Shown in pieces: positions 41,101 to 49,023 of a DNA stretch of 64,000 bases. Each line of letters opens with the position of its first letter. The stretch's first letter is position 1. Position numbers and translations under genes: made by a program. Source of the stretch: Oscillospiraceae bacterium. GTDB lineage: Bacteria; Bacillota; Clostridia; Oscillospirales; Oscillospiraceae. The notes under the pieces were generated by a model. The model saw only the letters and a program-made list of their open reading frames with translations, did no database searches and was not told the origin of the DNA. Where the stretch lies: the NCBI GenBank assembly GCA_017458335.1, contig JAFTFT010000027.1, positions 53,826-117,825 on the forward strand, read 5' to 3'.

Positions 41101-44100
41101 ATGGTCTTGACGGGCAGTCACTCGGTATTATCTGGAATGTGAATGATACATCCGGTTCAGGTATGATTTCTTCTACCGGGACGATGAGTTCCGAAATCAC
41201 ACTTTCCGATGGAAGCGGAAAGGTGAAGGAGACTGTCAATATCCTGAAAAACAAATCTACTACTGTAAGAATCGACCCTGTCAGCAGGACGGATCGTGTC
41301 TTTGTCGCGCAGAACAGTGATATTACGATGTGGACATTCGCCTGCTGCGGACCAGCCCAGTATTATATCACGGCAGTGGTAAACGGTGAACTGAAATATG
41401 TGCGATTTGATGACACGGTTAATGTTGGTACAGGCAATAAGGGCATTTCCCTGGTAGATACCCCTGATGAGAGATGCAAGATAACAGTAACCGAAGGGAC
41501 CGGCACTTACAGCGGAAAGTATAAGTTCAGCAGCAACGGCCGGACCCTCTATAACAATAACGGGAACTTTTATACGGTCGCCGACACACAGAACGGCTCA
41601 AATGTCTGGATGTATTTTGCCGAGCAGTCAAACCTGAACGATGACGACTTTGTGGTTTATACGGCAAAGAAGGTCAGCGTGTCCGGCACGGTGAATGATG
41701 ACGGAACCATTGATTATGATGTCAAGGATGGGGATCAGGTCGTCATCTATACCCGTATCTGGAACGAAACCACGCTGGAATACGAGTATTACGCAATCGA
41801 TTATGATGGCATGCTGGTAAGAGCTTATATGAGCGGTGATAACATTTCCTGGGTCGGCAGCAAGGTCAACACTATGCTGTGGGATTTCACGGAATATCAT
41901 TATCTTGATGATGACGGGAACGAAACGGATGTTCCAAACTACTATTATGAACTACAGAATAACTATTCCGGGAAGTATATTGCGCCGCAGGTAACAGGAG
42001 ACGAATTCCTGGCAGACAGCCCCATCGGTATCAACCTGAACGGGCGGCGGTATAACGAATATTACAGCACGATTTTGGCGTGGGATGATCCGTATTATGA
42101 TTATGCCATGCTCATGGTTCCCGAAAACGAGTACCAGCTTGGTTCCGCTCCGATCGCGCTGGCGAATGACACGACGATCACCAGGGACTTCTATTTTGCC
42201 ATCATGACAAATGATGAGGAAAGCGGTGAACTTTCAACGGTTGAGACAATTGATCACTCGGATTTTGGAATCACGATAAAAATGATCAACTATCCGGACG
42301 GTATGCAAAGCACTGCAAATGGCAATTACCATAATATGATCCAGACGGCTGTCCTGGGGCAGACATCAAAGAACGGAAGCACTGTTTATGCCAACCTGTT
42401 GAAAAAGAACCTGAGTGGTAACGGATATCCTGATGTCGCGCTGAACGGGTATACAAGTCATAATCTCAGTGAATTGTATTCTGCCTGCAGCGCTGCTTCT
42501 GAAACGACTGTCAACCATACTTTCCTTGCGAGCACCTACAGCGAGACCGGATACTTTGAATATGACTGTACCCAAAATTTTGCTCATCTGATTACAAGTG
42601 CGGACGATATCTGGTATGGTAAGCCAATGCCTGGCGGCGGTGCTTATGGCATTGGGGATATTGTTGTATACGATCAGCTGGGAACAACTTCGGAAACCGG
42701 AGATACGAGGCGCCACGGGCAGTACTTCCCCTACAATGACCTCGCAAAGACGGTAGAAGTGGATGAAGATGGCAATCTGGTCATTACGCCGGCTTATTCC
42801 TACTCCACCACGATGTATAACACGACGAATATCAAAGGGCAGGCGATCACATCGCTGGATCCGAGGTATGGAGAGCAGTTATACCAGATTCCAAACAGTT
42901 ATACCAATAAGCTTGCACCGAACGTTGACCATTACTTCGGCATGGAGATGGATGCCAGCTTCATGCAGAGTGAAAGCGGACTGGATGCCTGGGGACACGA
43001 TCTGATCTTTGAGTTCTCGGGAGACGATGACTTCTGGCTTTACATAGATGGCAAGTTGGTTCTGGATCTTGGCGGCATTCACTCGGCCTGCGATGGAAGC
43101 GTTAACTTCAGGACCGGGGAAGTAAATGTAAACGGTACTAAAACAACCCTTAGGGCGCTGTATAAAGCAGCATATCTGGAGGAGAACCCCGACGCAACGG
43201 AAGATGAGATCACGGCATATCTGGACGGCTTCTTCAAGGACGGAGGGACGGTCTTCAAGGACTACTCAGGCCATACCATGAAGATGTTCTATATGGAACG
43301 TGGTGCCGGCGCATCGAATCTTCACATGCGTTTTAACCTGGCACCTTATGTCAATGGTGAAGTGCAGCTGGAAAAGGAAGTAAGCGGAACTGATACCGTA
43401 AGTACACAGTTCCCGTTCCAGATCTGGTACTGGGATACAACCAGTGCCCGGTTTGTGCAGGCAAAGAGAGGGACGGAGACAGAGCCCTATGCTTATGACC
43501 CTTCTGTTCTGGATGCAACTACGAAGGAACCAGTACCATACCAGGCAGAATACAATGTGAACGGCGTAAGCTATCAGGGGGTTTATTTCCTGACTCCCGG
43601 CCAGACAGCCTCCATTCAGCTGCCTTCGGAAGATACGGAATACTATTTTGTGGAATGCGGGATCGCCCCAAACACCTATGATCAGGTAACGGCGAATGGA
43701 GAGATCCTTGAGGGAACCACTGTCACTGGTTCCGACACTCTGAAGAACTTTAAGATAGAAAAAGACACTGTTTCCGGGCGTAAGAAGGTCATCTACAACA
43801 ATCACGTCTCCGACAGCGCACAGAAGACGCTGACCGTGACGAAGAGGCTTTGGAGAGATTTTGGGAAAACGACGGAAATCCATAGCGGAGATGGAGCTGA
43901 TGCGGACAAAACCAACTTCCGGTTCAGGATCTATATTGGTTCCGGAACGGATAAGACAGTTGATGGAACCGGCTATGCCGTGTACAACACCGGTAAGTAC
44001 TATGTGAAGAACAGCGCGGGTGAATACTGTATCTGGCAAAATGGAGATTTTGTATCTACAGGAGAAACGGTCTTCTCGGAGCTGAATACGCAAAAAGCCG

Positions 44101-46169
44101 CAGGCGAGTGGAAGAGCGAAGCCGAGCAGGCCACCTTCTATAGCTCCCCGGGCGGTGCTGTTGATAACATTAAGGCGGGTTACAGCATAGAGATCCCCGG
44201 CCTGATGGCGGGAACGCCCTATTACATCGAAGAACGCAGCACCGAGATACCGGCAGGCTATAATCTGATTGGATATATGACTACGGAAGGTTCTTATTCA
44301 TCCGGGACAACAGGCACGGAAGACAACTGCGGTAGGATTGCGGCCGGCGACACCAACAGAACAGTCACAGTTCATAACCAGCACGGCTATGGCCTGATTG
44401 TGAATAAGGTCTGGTCAGACGCGGCATTCATGGAGTTGCATGATGATATTTACTTCGGCGTATATCTGAATGGCTCTCTGATGGAGGACTCTGTGCGGAG
44501 GCTTCATCATCCGGCGACCTCCATCAACTGGTTCTTCCCGGAACTGGAAAATGGCAGGACGCTGAATGACTATCAGGTATACGAACTGGAGCTGAAAAAG
44601 GGTGACAACCCTATTACTGATGGAGATATTACCGTTGATCCGGATACCGGAAAGGTAACCTGGTCTTCTGACTCAGGTGTTACTGTAATAAAAAAAGAAG
44701 CGAACAGTTCCATCAATGTCGGCGGCATTTCCAACGAGCATGGATATTCTGTCAGTTATTCCTATACCGTTAGTTATGAAAGACAGACACTGACGGCGGA
44801 CGATATCAATAATAAGGTGAATTCCCGCACAGATACCGTGTCGAACGCAAGGCCGGGTATCAAATTTGTGAAGACCGATCTCGGTGGAAGTCCACTTGGC
44901 GGCGCGAAGTTTGTGCTAACGGATGACAGCGGGACGATCAGGAAGACCTTCACTTCCGCGGAAGATGGTCTGATCGTGGTTTCCTATCTGGAAAACGATA
45001 AAGAATACACTCTTACTGAAACTGCCGCCCCGTACGGTTATCAGACATTGATTTCTTCCATTACCATTAAGAAAACGGTCAACGATAACGGCAAGACGGT
45101 TGTCTATGTGAATGGAGAAGCTGTAAGTGGTTCTGTAATGGATGAGACAAACGCATACGAACTCTATATCGTTTCCCAGGTAGATGAACCTACTGCCGAT
45201 AACATGCCTACGATCACGATCTGGAACAAGGATTATACACTGAAGGCCGTTAAGGTGGATGCGTATTCGTATGAACCAATGAAGGACGTAAAGTTCGCAC
45301 TGTATAAAGAAGTATATGAGACGGTAAACGGCGTTCCAAATCATGACTATCCGATGCCGGATTATAATCCGATGAGCGGGTACGACAACCTGACAACCGA
45401 TGAAAACGGTGTAATCCCGGGGATCTTCATGAAAAATTCCGAGACGCCCGGCGGACTGACTGCGGGTACTTATTACTTGCGTGAAGAGACACCATCCGGG
45501 TATAATTCCCTGGGCTTTGACATCAGAATTACGATCTCTGAAACCGGGGAGGTAACGCTTCAAAGCGCGACCCGCCCGGCTCAGTCAGGGCATTGGACAT
45601 TTGGCACTGTGTCAGACAGTGTTGCAAGCGTGGCTTACAGTGACGGGGTTATGCAGATCACGGTGAAAAACACGCCGAAGGATCCGGTGCGCATCAAAAA
45701 GCTTGAAATGCTGTCGAGGGATAAGGCTCTGGAAGGCGTTAAATTCGAGCTGTATAAAATCGGACAGATTGATGACGATGGACTGCCAAGAGAAGACGAA
45801 AGCGCTGTTATTTCCGGCGCTACAAATGAGTATGGTATTTTGCTGCTCGGCGGTCTGGAAGAGAATACATCATATTATCTGTATGAAACTGAAGCACTTC
45901 CCGGTTACAACATGCTCACTGCACCGGTCATCATCACAACGGCAGGACCAAACACGATCAATGCTTCGCTAAATGGCGCACCGCTTGGATGCCAGAAAGT
46001 CAAAGACAGTAACAATAACGACGTCTGGGAAATTACAGTTTACAATTCCACCGGCTACGAGCTTCCCTCCACCGGCGGCCCCGGTACCAACCTGATCTAC
46101 CTCCTCGGTACCATGATGACAGGCATCGCCGGCGTGGGTCTGGTGATGAGGAAGAGAAGGAGAACATAA
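38154..46169 (+). CDS. Giant LPxTG surface adhesin with His/Cys repeats, fibro-slime and Cna-B-like domains
   Basis: A 2671-residue wall-anchored protein. Residues about 20-45 are a signal/anchor helix. Residues about 55-246 hold repeated units ending in H-x-H-x(3)-C-Y, each followed about 10 residues later by another Cys. An acidic Glu/Thr linker (260-333) is followed by three related beta domains (336-479, 500-653, 659-813), a large beta-rich region, a fibro-slime/PA14-like domain (about 1500-1726: FGMEMDASF, FSGDDDFWLYIDGKLVLDLGG) and Cna-B/SpaA-like domains to 2630 (VKTDLGGSPLGGAKFVL). The end is the sorting signal LPSTG (2637), helix and RKRRRT. GGAGG precedes ATG 38154. DNA from about 40130 to 46040 is poorer in GC than both ends. 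Confidence 0.93.
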   Translation: MNRRTENQINAMLRAINRRRWHVVLLVCLALVVTAGVAGVFHLPAIAKTYQVTQLTCAAVPPEGPAYADFFVHIHNDDCFDANGNLVCPMPEIRPHRHTADCYTTTRTLICAVPESDGHQHTAACYTPVRGDLICELSTEPVLDEEGNVLEEGHVHTDECFAWTEELTCGMEAGEGAHHHDNSCYQTVTALTCEQPEILLHTHTDACYQKNEDGSLYVDEDGNTWLICGQLQVTEHVHGPECFTTYELDDGESEFIFMEEKETETADADAVDVNTEGEEPSTEEQETDPQTTEGSDEDAEGNDADTAETADSTEPNAGEENQEAAADEAEAGVEEAHTVVYTGTRGAEKGGMTVLAEIPEGALDENVQLILTDADENAARKQILRVINENAAEGEEREISSMLLLDIGFAASGEPAALNGLDPIRVTLRAAAIRGMSAPKLFHLTGGTAREVEDVLFDTEAGTVVFTSTTFSPFAVVDLTGEEQTEETTEVTAEETVSESMPAAHFEAETAGVLVTVDAPEGAFPEGTTMVVSQVEMDDDTLSNITDAVESSGEKKVVTAQAVDISFFDADQNLIEPKLPIRVSMKSAIVSESENVALVHLAETDTAETSQNETTEAPAAPTAEVVTDVQVVENPDEDNEIQFESDAFSVYVIVGTVIEKNVLASDGKNYKVTVTYGAETGIPEGAELEAEEILPDENDDASTLSAYDEYVSKTENALGMEEGTAGYIRLFDIKIVDKDDHEIKYQPAEGTVVDVRIELADAEEGKDLSVVHFADGAEEGDKVESSTESVDGRQTVSFEASGFSVYGIVDLDSAETAASVDGLDGNSYYLSMDDGNNRYYYTDPLVLVSNAWKFQRTTTLDSANRFYFEKTEPDEQGNCLYIYIYDAEGNKKYVNLKIIETNNLRYYEFGDDEESATKYTVEIHTEGSPTSFVIYHKRANKEFYYWNRNGSYFELAKGTSTSVPKNNGTKIILTKIGEGEDPYGLDGQSLGIIWNVNDTSGSGMISSTGTMSSEITLSDGSGKVKETVNILKNKSTTVRIDPVSRTDRVFVAQNSDITMWTFACCGPAQYYITAVVNGELKYVRFDDTVNVGTGNKGISLVDTPDERCKITVTEGTGTYSGKYKFSSNGRTLYNNNGNFYTVADTQNGSNVWMYFAEQSNLNDDDFVVYTAKKVSVSGTVNDDGTIDYDVKDGDQVVIYTRIWNETTLEYEYYAIDYDGMLVRAYMSGDNISWVGSKVNTMLWDFTEYHYLDDDGNETDVPNYYYELQNNYSGKYIAPQVTGDEFLADSPIGINLNGRRYNEYYSTILAWDDPYYDYAMLMVPENEYQLGSAPIALANDTTITRDFYFAIMTNDEESGELSTVETIDHSDFGITIKMINYPDGMQSTANGNYHNMIQTAVLGQTSKNGSTVYANLLKKNLSGNGYPDVALNGYTSHNLSELYSACSAASETTVNHTFLASTYSETGYFEYDCTQNFAHLITSADDIWYGKPMPGGGAYGIGDIVVYDQLGTTSETGDTRRHGQYFPYNDLAKTVEVDEDGNLVITPAYSYSTTMYNTTNIKGQAITSLDPRYGEQLYQIPNSYTNKLAPNVDHYFGMEMDASFMQSESGLDAWGHDLIFEFSGDDDFWLYIDGKLVLDLGGIHSACDGSVNFRTGEVNVNGTKTTLRALYKAAYLEENPDATEDEITAYLDGFFKDGGTVFKDYSGHTMKMFYMERGAGASNLHMRFNLAPYVNGEVQLEKEVSGTDTVSTQFPFQIWYWDTTSARFVQAKRGTETEPYAYDPSVLDATTKEPVPYQAEYNVNGVSYQGVYFLTPGQTASIQLPSEDTEYYFVECGIAPNTYDQVTANGEILEGTTVTGSDTLKNFKIEKDTVSGRKKVIYNNHVSDSAQKTLTVTKRLWRDFGKTTEIHSGDGADADKTNFRFRIYIGSGTDKTVDGTGYAVYNTGKYYVKNSAGEYCIWQNGDFVSTGETVFSELNTQKAAGEWKSEAEQATFYSSPGGAVDNIKAGYSIEIPGLMAGTPYYIEERSTEIPAGYNLIGYMTTEGSYSSGTTGTEDNCGRIAAGDTNRTVTVHNQHGYGLIVNKVWSDAAFMELHDDIYFGVYLNGSLMEDSVRRLHHPATSINWFFPELENGRTLNDYQVYELELKKGDNPITDGDITVDPDTGKVTWSSDSGVTVIKKEANSSINVGGISNEHGYSVSYSYTVSYERQTLTADDINNKVNSRTDTVSNARPGIKFVKTDLGGSPLGGAKFVLTDDSGTIRKTFTSAEDGLIVVSYLENDKEYTLTETAAPYGYQTLISSITIKKTVNDNGKTVVYVNGEAVSGSVMDETNAYELYIVSQVDEPTADNMPTITIWNKDYTLKAVKVDAYSYEPMKDVKFALYKEVYETVNGVPNHDYPMPDYNPMSGYDNLTTDENGVIPGIFMKNSETPGGLTAGTYYLREETPSGYNSLGFDIRITISETGEVTLQSATRPAQSGHWTFGTVSDSVASVAYSDGVMQITVKNTPKDPVRIKKLEMLSRDKALEGVKFELYKIGQIDDDGLPREDESAVISGATNEYGILLLGGLEENTSYYLYETEALPGYNMLTAPVIITTAGPNTINASLNGAPLGCQKVKDSNNNDVWEITVYNSTGYELPSTGGPGTNLIYLLGTMMTGIAGVGLVMRKRRRT

Positions 46170-46180
46170 GAACAAAAAGA

Positions 46181-46222
46181 AAACTGGCTCTGTGAGTGTG
46201 AAATCTCATGGAGCCGTTTCTT
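46181..46222 (+). terminator. Terminator after the adhesin gene
   Basis: AAAC-GGCTC-TGAG pairs with CTCA-GAGCC-GTTT around an 8-base loop, followed by CTTAT, 15 bases past the stop codon. Confidence 0.7.
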
Positions 46223-46299
46223 ATATCCGAATACTTCAATACGGTACAACTGCGTTGTACGAAAAAGCGGAATTGCACAAATCCAGTCCCTTCATCTTT

Positions 46300-46369
46300 G
46301 TAAGCGGTAAACCACAGGTACTGTAAAAAAGACCGTAAGCGGTAAACCACAGGTACTGTAAAAAAGACC
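46300..46369. repeat. Terminal inverted repeat of the IS66 remnant, duplicated in tandem
   Basis: GTAAGCGGTAAACCACAGG starts at 46300 and again at 46335, a perfect 35-base tandem copy. The same GTAAGCGGTAAA motif, inverted, ends the element at 47578. Confidence 0.85.
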
Positions 46370-46398
46370 CGGTCATCAGAGTGACCGAGCCAGTATTC

Positions 46399-47012
46399 TT
46401 ATTTGGTTTTCAGCCTGCAGCAATCTGGAATGGAGTCTGACCAAGGAAGAAGATCGTCAAGGGAACACTCGGAGGTTTTCTGATCCAAACGCTGAGGAAT
46501 CTCAGTGAGCAGGTGCTTCAAGTATTCATACGGCTTCAGATTGTTCGCCTTGGCGGTCTCAACGATGCTGTAGATAATTGCGCTGGCTTTTGCTCCGTTG
46601 AGCGTATCAATAAGCTGCCAGTTCTTACGGCCAACTGTGAAAGGACGGATGGCACGTTCTGATGCGGAGTTATCAATGGGGATCAGGCCATTGTCCAGGA
46701 ACATACGCAGGAACTTCTCATTATTGATGCAGTAAGAGAAACCATCACCAGTCTTACCTTTGGGGGGCACATCATCCCTGTGCTCTTTTACCCACGCAAA
46801 GAACGCATCAACCCTGGGCTTTACAGTGGATTGACGCCGCTTTTTCCGTTCTTCCGGCGGAAGGTTCTTAAATTTTTCGTCCAGAAGGTAGATTCTGGAT
46901 ATTTTCTCCAGTGCCCGGTAAGCAAGCGTATCCTGGAGTCCCGGTTTTTTGCCGTATGCTTTTACCGCATCGGCAAACCTTCGTCGAGCATGAGCCCAGC
47001 AGCAGGCTATGG
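46399..47012 (-). pseudogene. tnpC: IS66 transposase (TnpC), 3' fragment
   Basis: The frame is open from about 47012 to the stop at 46399 without a start codon of its own. It encodes the C-terminal part of the IS66 DDE transposase: CCWAHARRRF, LLDEKFKNLPPEERKKRR, then IPIDNSASERAIRPFTVGRKNW and the closing YLKHLLTEIPQR. The N-terminal half with the leucine zipper and first catalytic residues is absent, so it cannot be active. Confidence 0.85.
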
Positions 47013-47104
47013 ATGATCATTGCAAGCCCATCCAGTCCCTTCCGAAGGTCTGTATATCCAGGCGCAATGTAGATCTTCTCGAATCCCTTTGCATCATAAA
47101 GCAT
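47012..47104 (-). pseudogene. tnpB: IS66 TnpB, 5' fragment
   Basis: ATG 47104 opens YDAKGFEKIYIAPGYTDLRKGLDGLAMII, the N terminus of IS66 TnpB, then the frame runs into tnpC sequence out of register near 47012. The deletion thus joins the first 30 or so codons of tnpB to the last third of tnpC. Confidence 0.8.
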
Positions 47105-47465
47105 GACGAATCATCTTCCCAATACTCATGAGCAGTGACTCTGAGATGTTTGCTGTGATCCCTACCGTTACATTCCCTATGGCAATGACGGCTTCCGGGT
47201 TGAATCCATTTGCCACTGTATTTGAAGATGCGCTGGCCAGTGGCACTTCTACAAGACTCTTTGCAGATTCCTGAGTAACAGAGACAAGTCCTCCAACCTG
47301 GGATTCATAAAGCTCTTTTCTCACTCGCCGCTGCCAGTAGAAAAACTGTTTTTCTGAAATCCCGTTTTCCCGGCACCATTCGCGCTTGTTCTGACCGCTG
47401 GCCTGCTGCGCCTGAATGATCTCCTGCCATTGGATTAGCCGGACTTCGTGCGTTGTCTTATCCAT
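47094..47465 (-). CDS. tnpA: IS66 TnpA-like protein
   Basis: A 123-residue protein from ATG 47465 (frame open to 47537), overlapping the tnpB start by 11 bases. The helix-turn-helix part reads EVRLIQWQEIIQAQQASGQNKREWCRENGISEKQFFYWQRRVRKE, the standard OrfA of IS66 elements. It is complete but without function in this deleted copy unless it acts in trans. Confidence 0.85.
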   Translation of the reverse strand: MDKTTHEVRLIQWQEIIQAQQASGQNKREWCRENGISEKQFFYWQRRVRKELYESQVGGLVSVTQESAKSLVEVPLASASSNTVANGFNPEAVIAIGNVTVGITANISESLLMSIGKMIRHAL

Positions 47466-47704
47466 GGATAATACCTCCCGATTTAGTGATTGAAAAACTA
47501 CAAGTTTTTCGAGTACGCCTGAGGTATTATCCCACATTTCCTTATTTCCCGGTAGAGTACCGGCTATTTACCGCTTACGGAATGTCAAGCAACTGCGGGT
47601 GGTGTTACCTAATTGGTAAAATCATTGAAAAGCCTTGAATTGTTCACAGGTCTTCAGTATAATAGAAAATAAGAGAACAGAAGGCATACAGAAAGGCGGG
47701 TGAA

Positions 47705-48546
47705 GTGGAGATGGGATCAAAGAATGAAGTCGGAAAGGTGGAATACCATTACGGCTTCTATGGCGCTGTCCATGCGGAATACGAACCGACGCATGTCCAG
47801 ATGGAATACCTTCAGGAGCATGAACTTGGGGATGAACCGGTCCGGATGGATATGCTTATATTAAGAGAGACTCCGCGGTATTACGTGATCCGATCGGGAG
47901 CTTCTTCCGTACGCATAATGTGCTGGAGTACAAGTCCCCGGAGAATAGCCTGAGCATAGACGATTTCTACAAAACGCAGGGCTATGCATTGCTCTACAAA
48001 GGACTGGGAAAGAGAGTAAACGAGATCCCACTGGAAGAACTGACAGTCTCTATTTTTCGACATGCATATCCACGGGAGATGTTCCGATCACTGGAGCAGA
48101 GCGGTCTGCACGTTTCAGAGGACACGCCGGGAGTGTACAGAATCGCCGGGATGCTGAATGTACCAACGCAGGTTGTGGTGACCTCGAGACTGCCGAAAGG
48201 GGAATACAGCGCGTTCAAAGCGCTGGCAAAAGATGCGGCAAAAGAGGATATTATTAAACTGCTTGAGCTTGCTGAAAGCGGCGATCCGCAGATGATCAAC
48301 TATGTTCAGGCAGTGATGCAGGTAAGTATCGTTGTCAATGAGCAAACCATTACGGAGATAAAGGAGGCGGGGATCATGCCGGAAGCAGTACGCAGAGTAT
48401 TTAAAGAAGAGTTCCAGAAGGAACGCGCGGAAGGCCGCGCGGAAGGACGCGCAGAAGGACGCGCAGAACAGGCAAAGGAATTCTATGATCGTCTGATTGC
48501 AGATAATATGCCGGAAGAAAAGGCCCGAGCCCTTGCATTTGGTTAA
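47705..48546 (+). pseudogene. Rpn/PD-(D/E)XK nuclease-like transposase, frameshifted
   Basis: Two overlapping frames together encode one protein. The first (from 47705) gives YHYGFYGAVHAEYEP and DEPVRMDMLILRET and then leaves frame near 47880. The second continues LRDPIGSFFRTHNVLEYKSPEN, where the first Asp and the E-x-K pair look like PD-(D/E)XK nuclease residues, and ends with the typical RAEGRAEGRAEGRAEQ tail at 48546. A one-base indel near 47878 explains the break; a sequencing error is possible. Members of this family are recombination-promoting nucleases found in many copies in gut Clostridia. Confidence 0.75.
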
Positions 48547-48649
48547 TATCGGAGGAATCGGTACCGCGATCTTCACGGTGACCGGCGGGATCATGACAGC
48601 GTTGGCCGGGGCGATCCTGACACTGAAGAAGCGGAAGGAACACGTCTGA
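48545..48649 (+). pseudogene. Decayed LPxTG sorting-signal tail of a lost surface protein
   Basis: The frame directly after the nuclease gene reads LVNIGGIGTAIFTVTGG, then a hydrophobic stretch ending LKKRKEHV and a TGA stop at 48647-48649. This is a C-terminal sorting signal: hydrophobic helix and basic tail, with LVNIGG in the place of LPNTGG. No start codon or upstream body exists. It implies that a sortase substrate gene upstream of the sortase was destroyed by the transposon insertions. Confidence 0.7.
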
Positions 48650-48654
48650 GATAA

Positions 48655-48682
48655 GGCATGAGGTACGTGTGTGCCTCATGCC
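48655..48682 (+). terminator. Stem-loop after the decayed surface protein tail
   Basis: GGCATGAGG and CCTCATGCC form a 9-bp stem with a 10-base loop, 5 bases past the remnant stop codon. No T-run follows. Confidence 0.5.
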
Positions 48683-48696
48683 TAAGCCAGACGTAT

Positions 48697-48746
48697 CACA
48701 AAACAGCATGACAAATACCGCGGCAGGCTCCGGAAACGGAGCCTGC
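48697..48746. repeat. 50-bp direct repeat, left copy, with hairpin
   Basis: The copy at 48697-48746 and that at 50363-50412 agree at 47 of 50 positions by direct alignment. Each contains GCAGGCTCCG-gaaa-CGGAGCCTGC, a 10-bp perfect stem. They bracket the ATPase gene at 49024-50346. Confidence 0.9.
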
Positions 48747-48817
48747 CGAAACTATACAAACTATTGCCGGAGCTCATCTGAGCTTTATTGACTAGTGCAA
48801 GCAAGGCTCGATTGCCC

Positions 48818-48898
48818 TCCGAAAATATGCAAAAAAGCCGATAAATAATGTCCAAAAATATGCATAAATTCAAGATTTGACAGTCCAAAAATATGCAT
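48818..48898. repeat. Three direct repeats of CCAAAAATATGCAT at 33-base spacing
   Basis: TCCGAAAATATGCA (48818), TCCAAAAATATGCAT (48851) and TCCAAAAATATGCAT (48884) are spaced 33 bases apart, about three helical turns, directly upstream of the promoter at 48906. They look like operator sites on one DNA face. Confidence 0.7.
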
Positions 48899-48905
48899 TC
48901 GGCTC

Positions 48906-48934
48906 TTGACTTCAGCTCTGCCGAACGTTATACT
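48906..48934 (+). promoter_or_regulatory. Promoter of the DUF4143-type ATPase gene
   Basis: TTGACT (48906-48911) and TATACT (48929-48934) are 17 bases apart, 90 bases upstream of the start codon, and follow the 33-base-spaced repeats. Confidence 0.8.
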
Positions 48935-49023
48935 GCTTAATGGAATCGATTGTCCGGTGAGATATACCGATACTGCATTTCGTTAAAGGGTATAAGGTAA
49001 AGATAACGGCAGGAGGTGACGTC

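Larger units (their letters stand above)
46300..47578 (-). mobile_element. Internally deleted IS66-family element
   Basis: The element is bounded by inverted repeats GTAAGCGGTAAA...GGTACT (left 46300, right ending 47578) and carries tnpA intact, only the start of tnpB and only the end of tnpC, all on the minus strand. A normal IS66 is about 2.5 kb, so half is missing. No matching 8-base target duplication is seen at the ends, consistent with rearrangement. It lies in the decayed stretch between the giant adhesin and the sortase operon. Confidence 0.85.

Noticed and set aside
48818-48898. Possible CRISPR array before the ATPase gene
   Set aside because: Only three 14-15 base repeats with 18-base gaps; repeats are too short and no cas genes are present.
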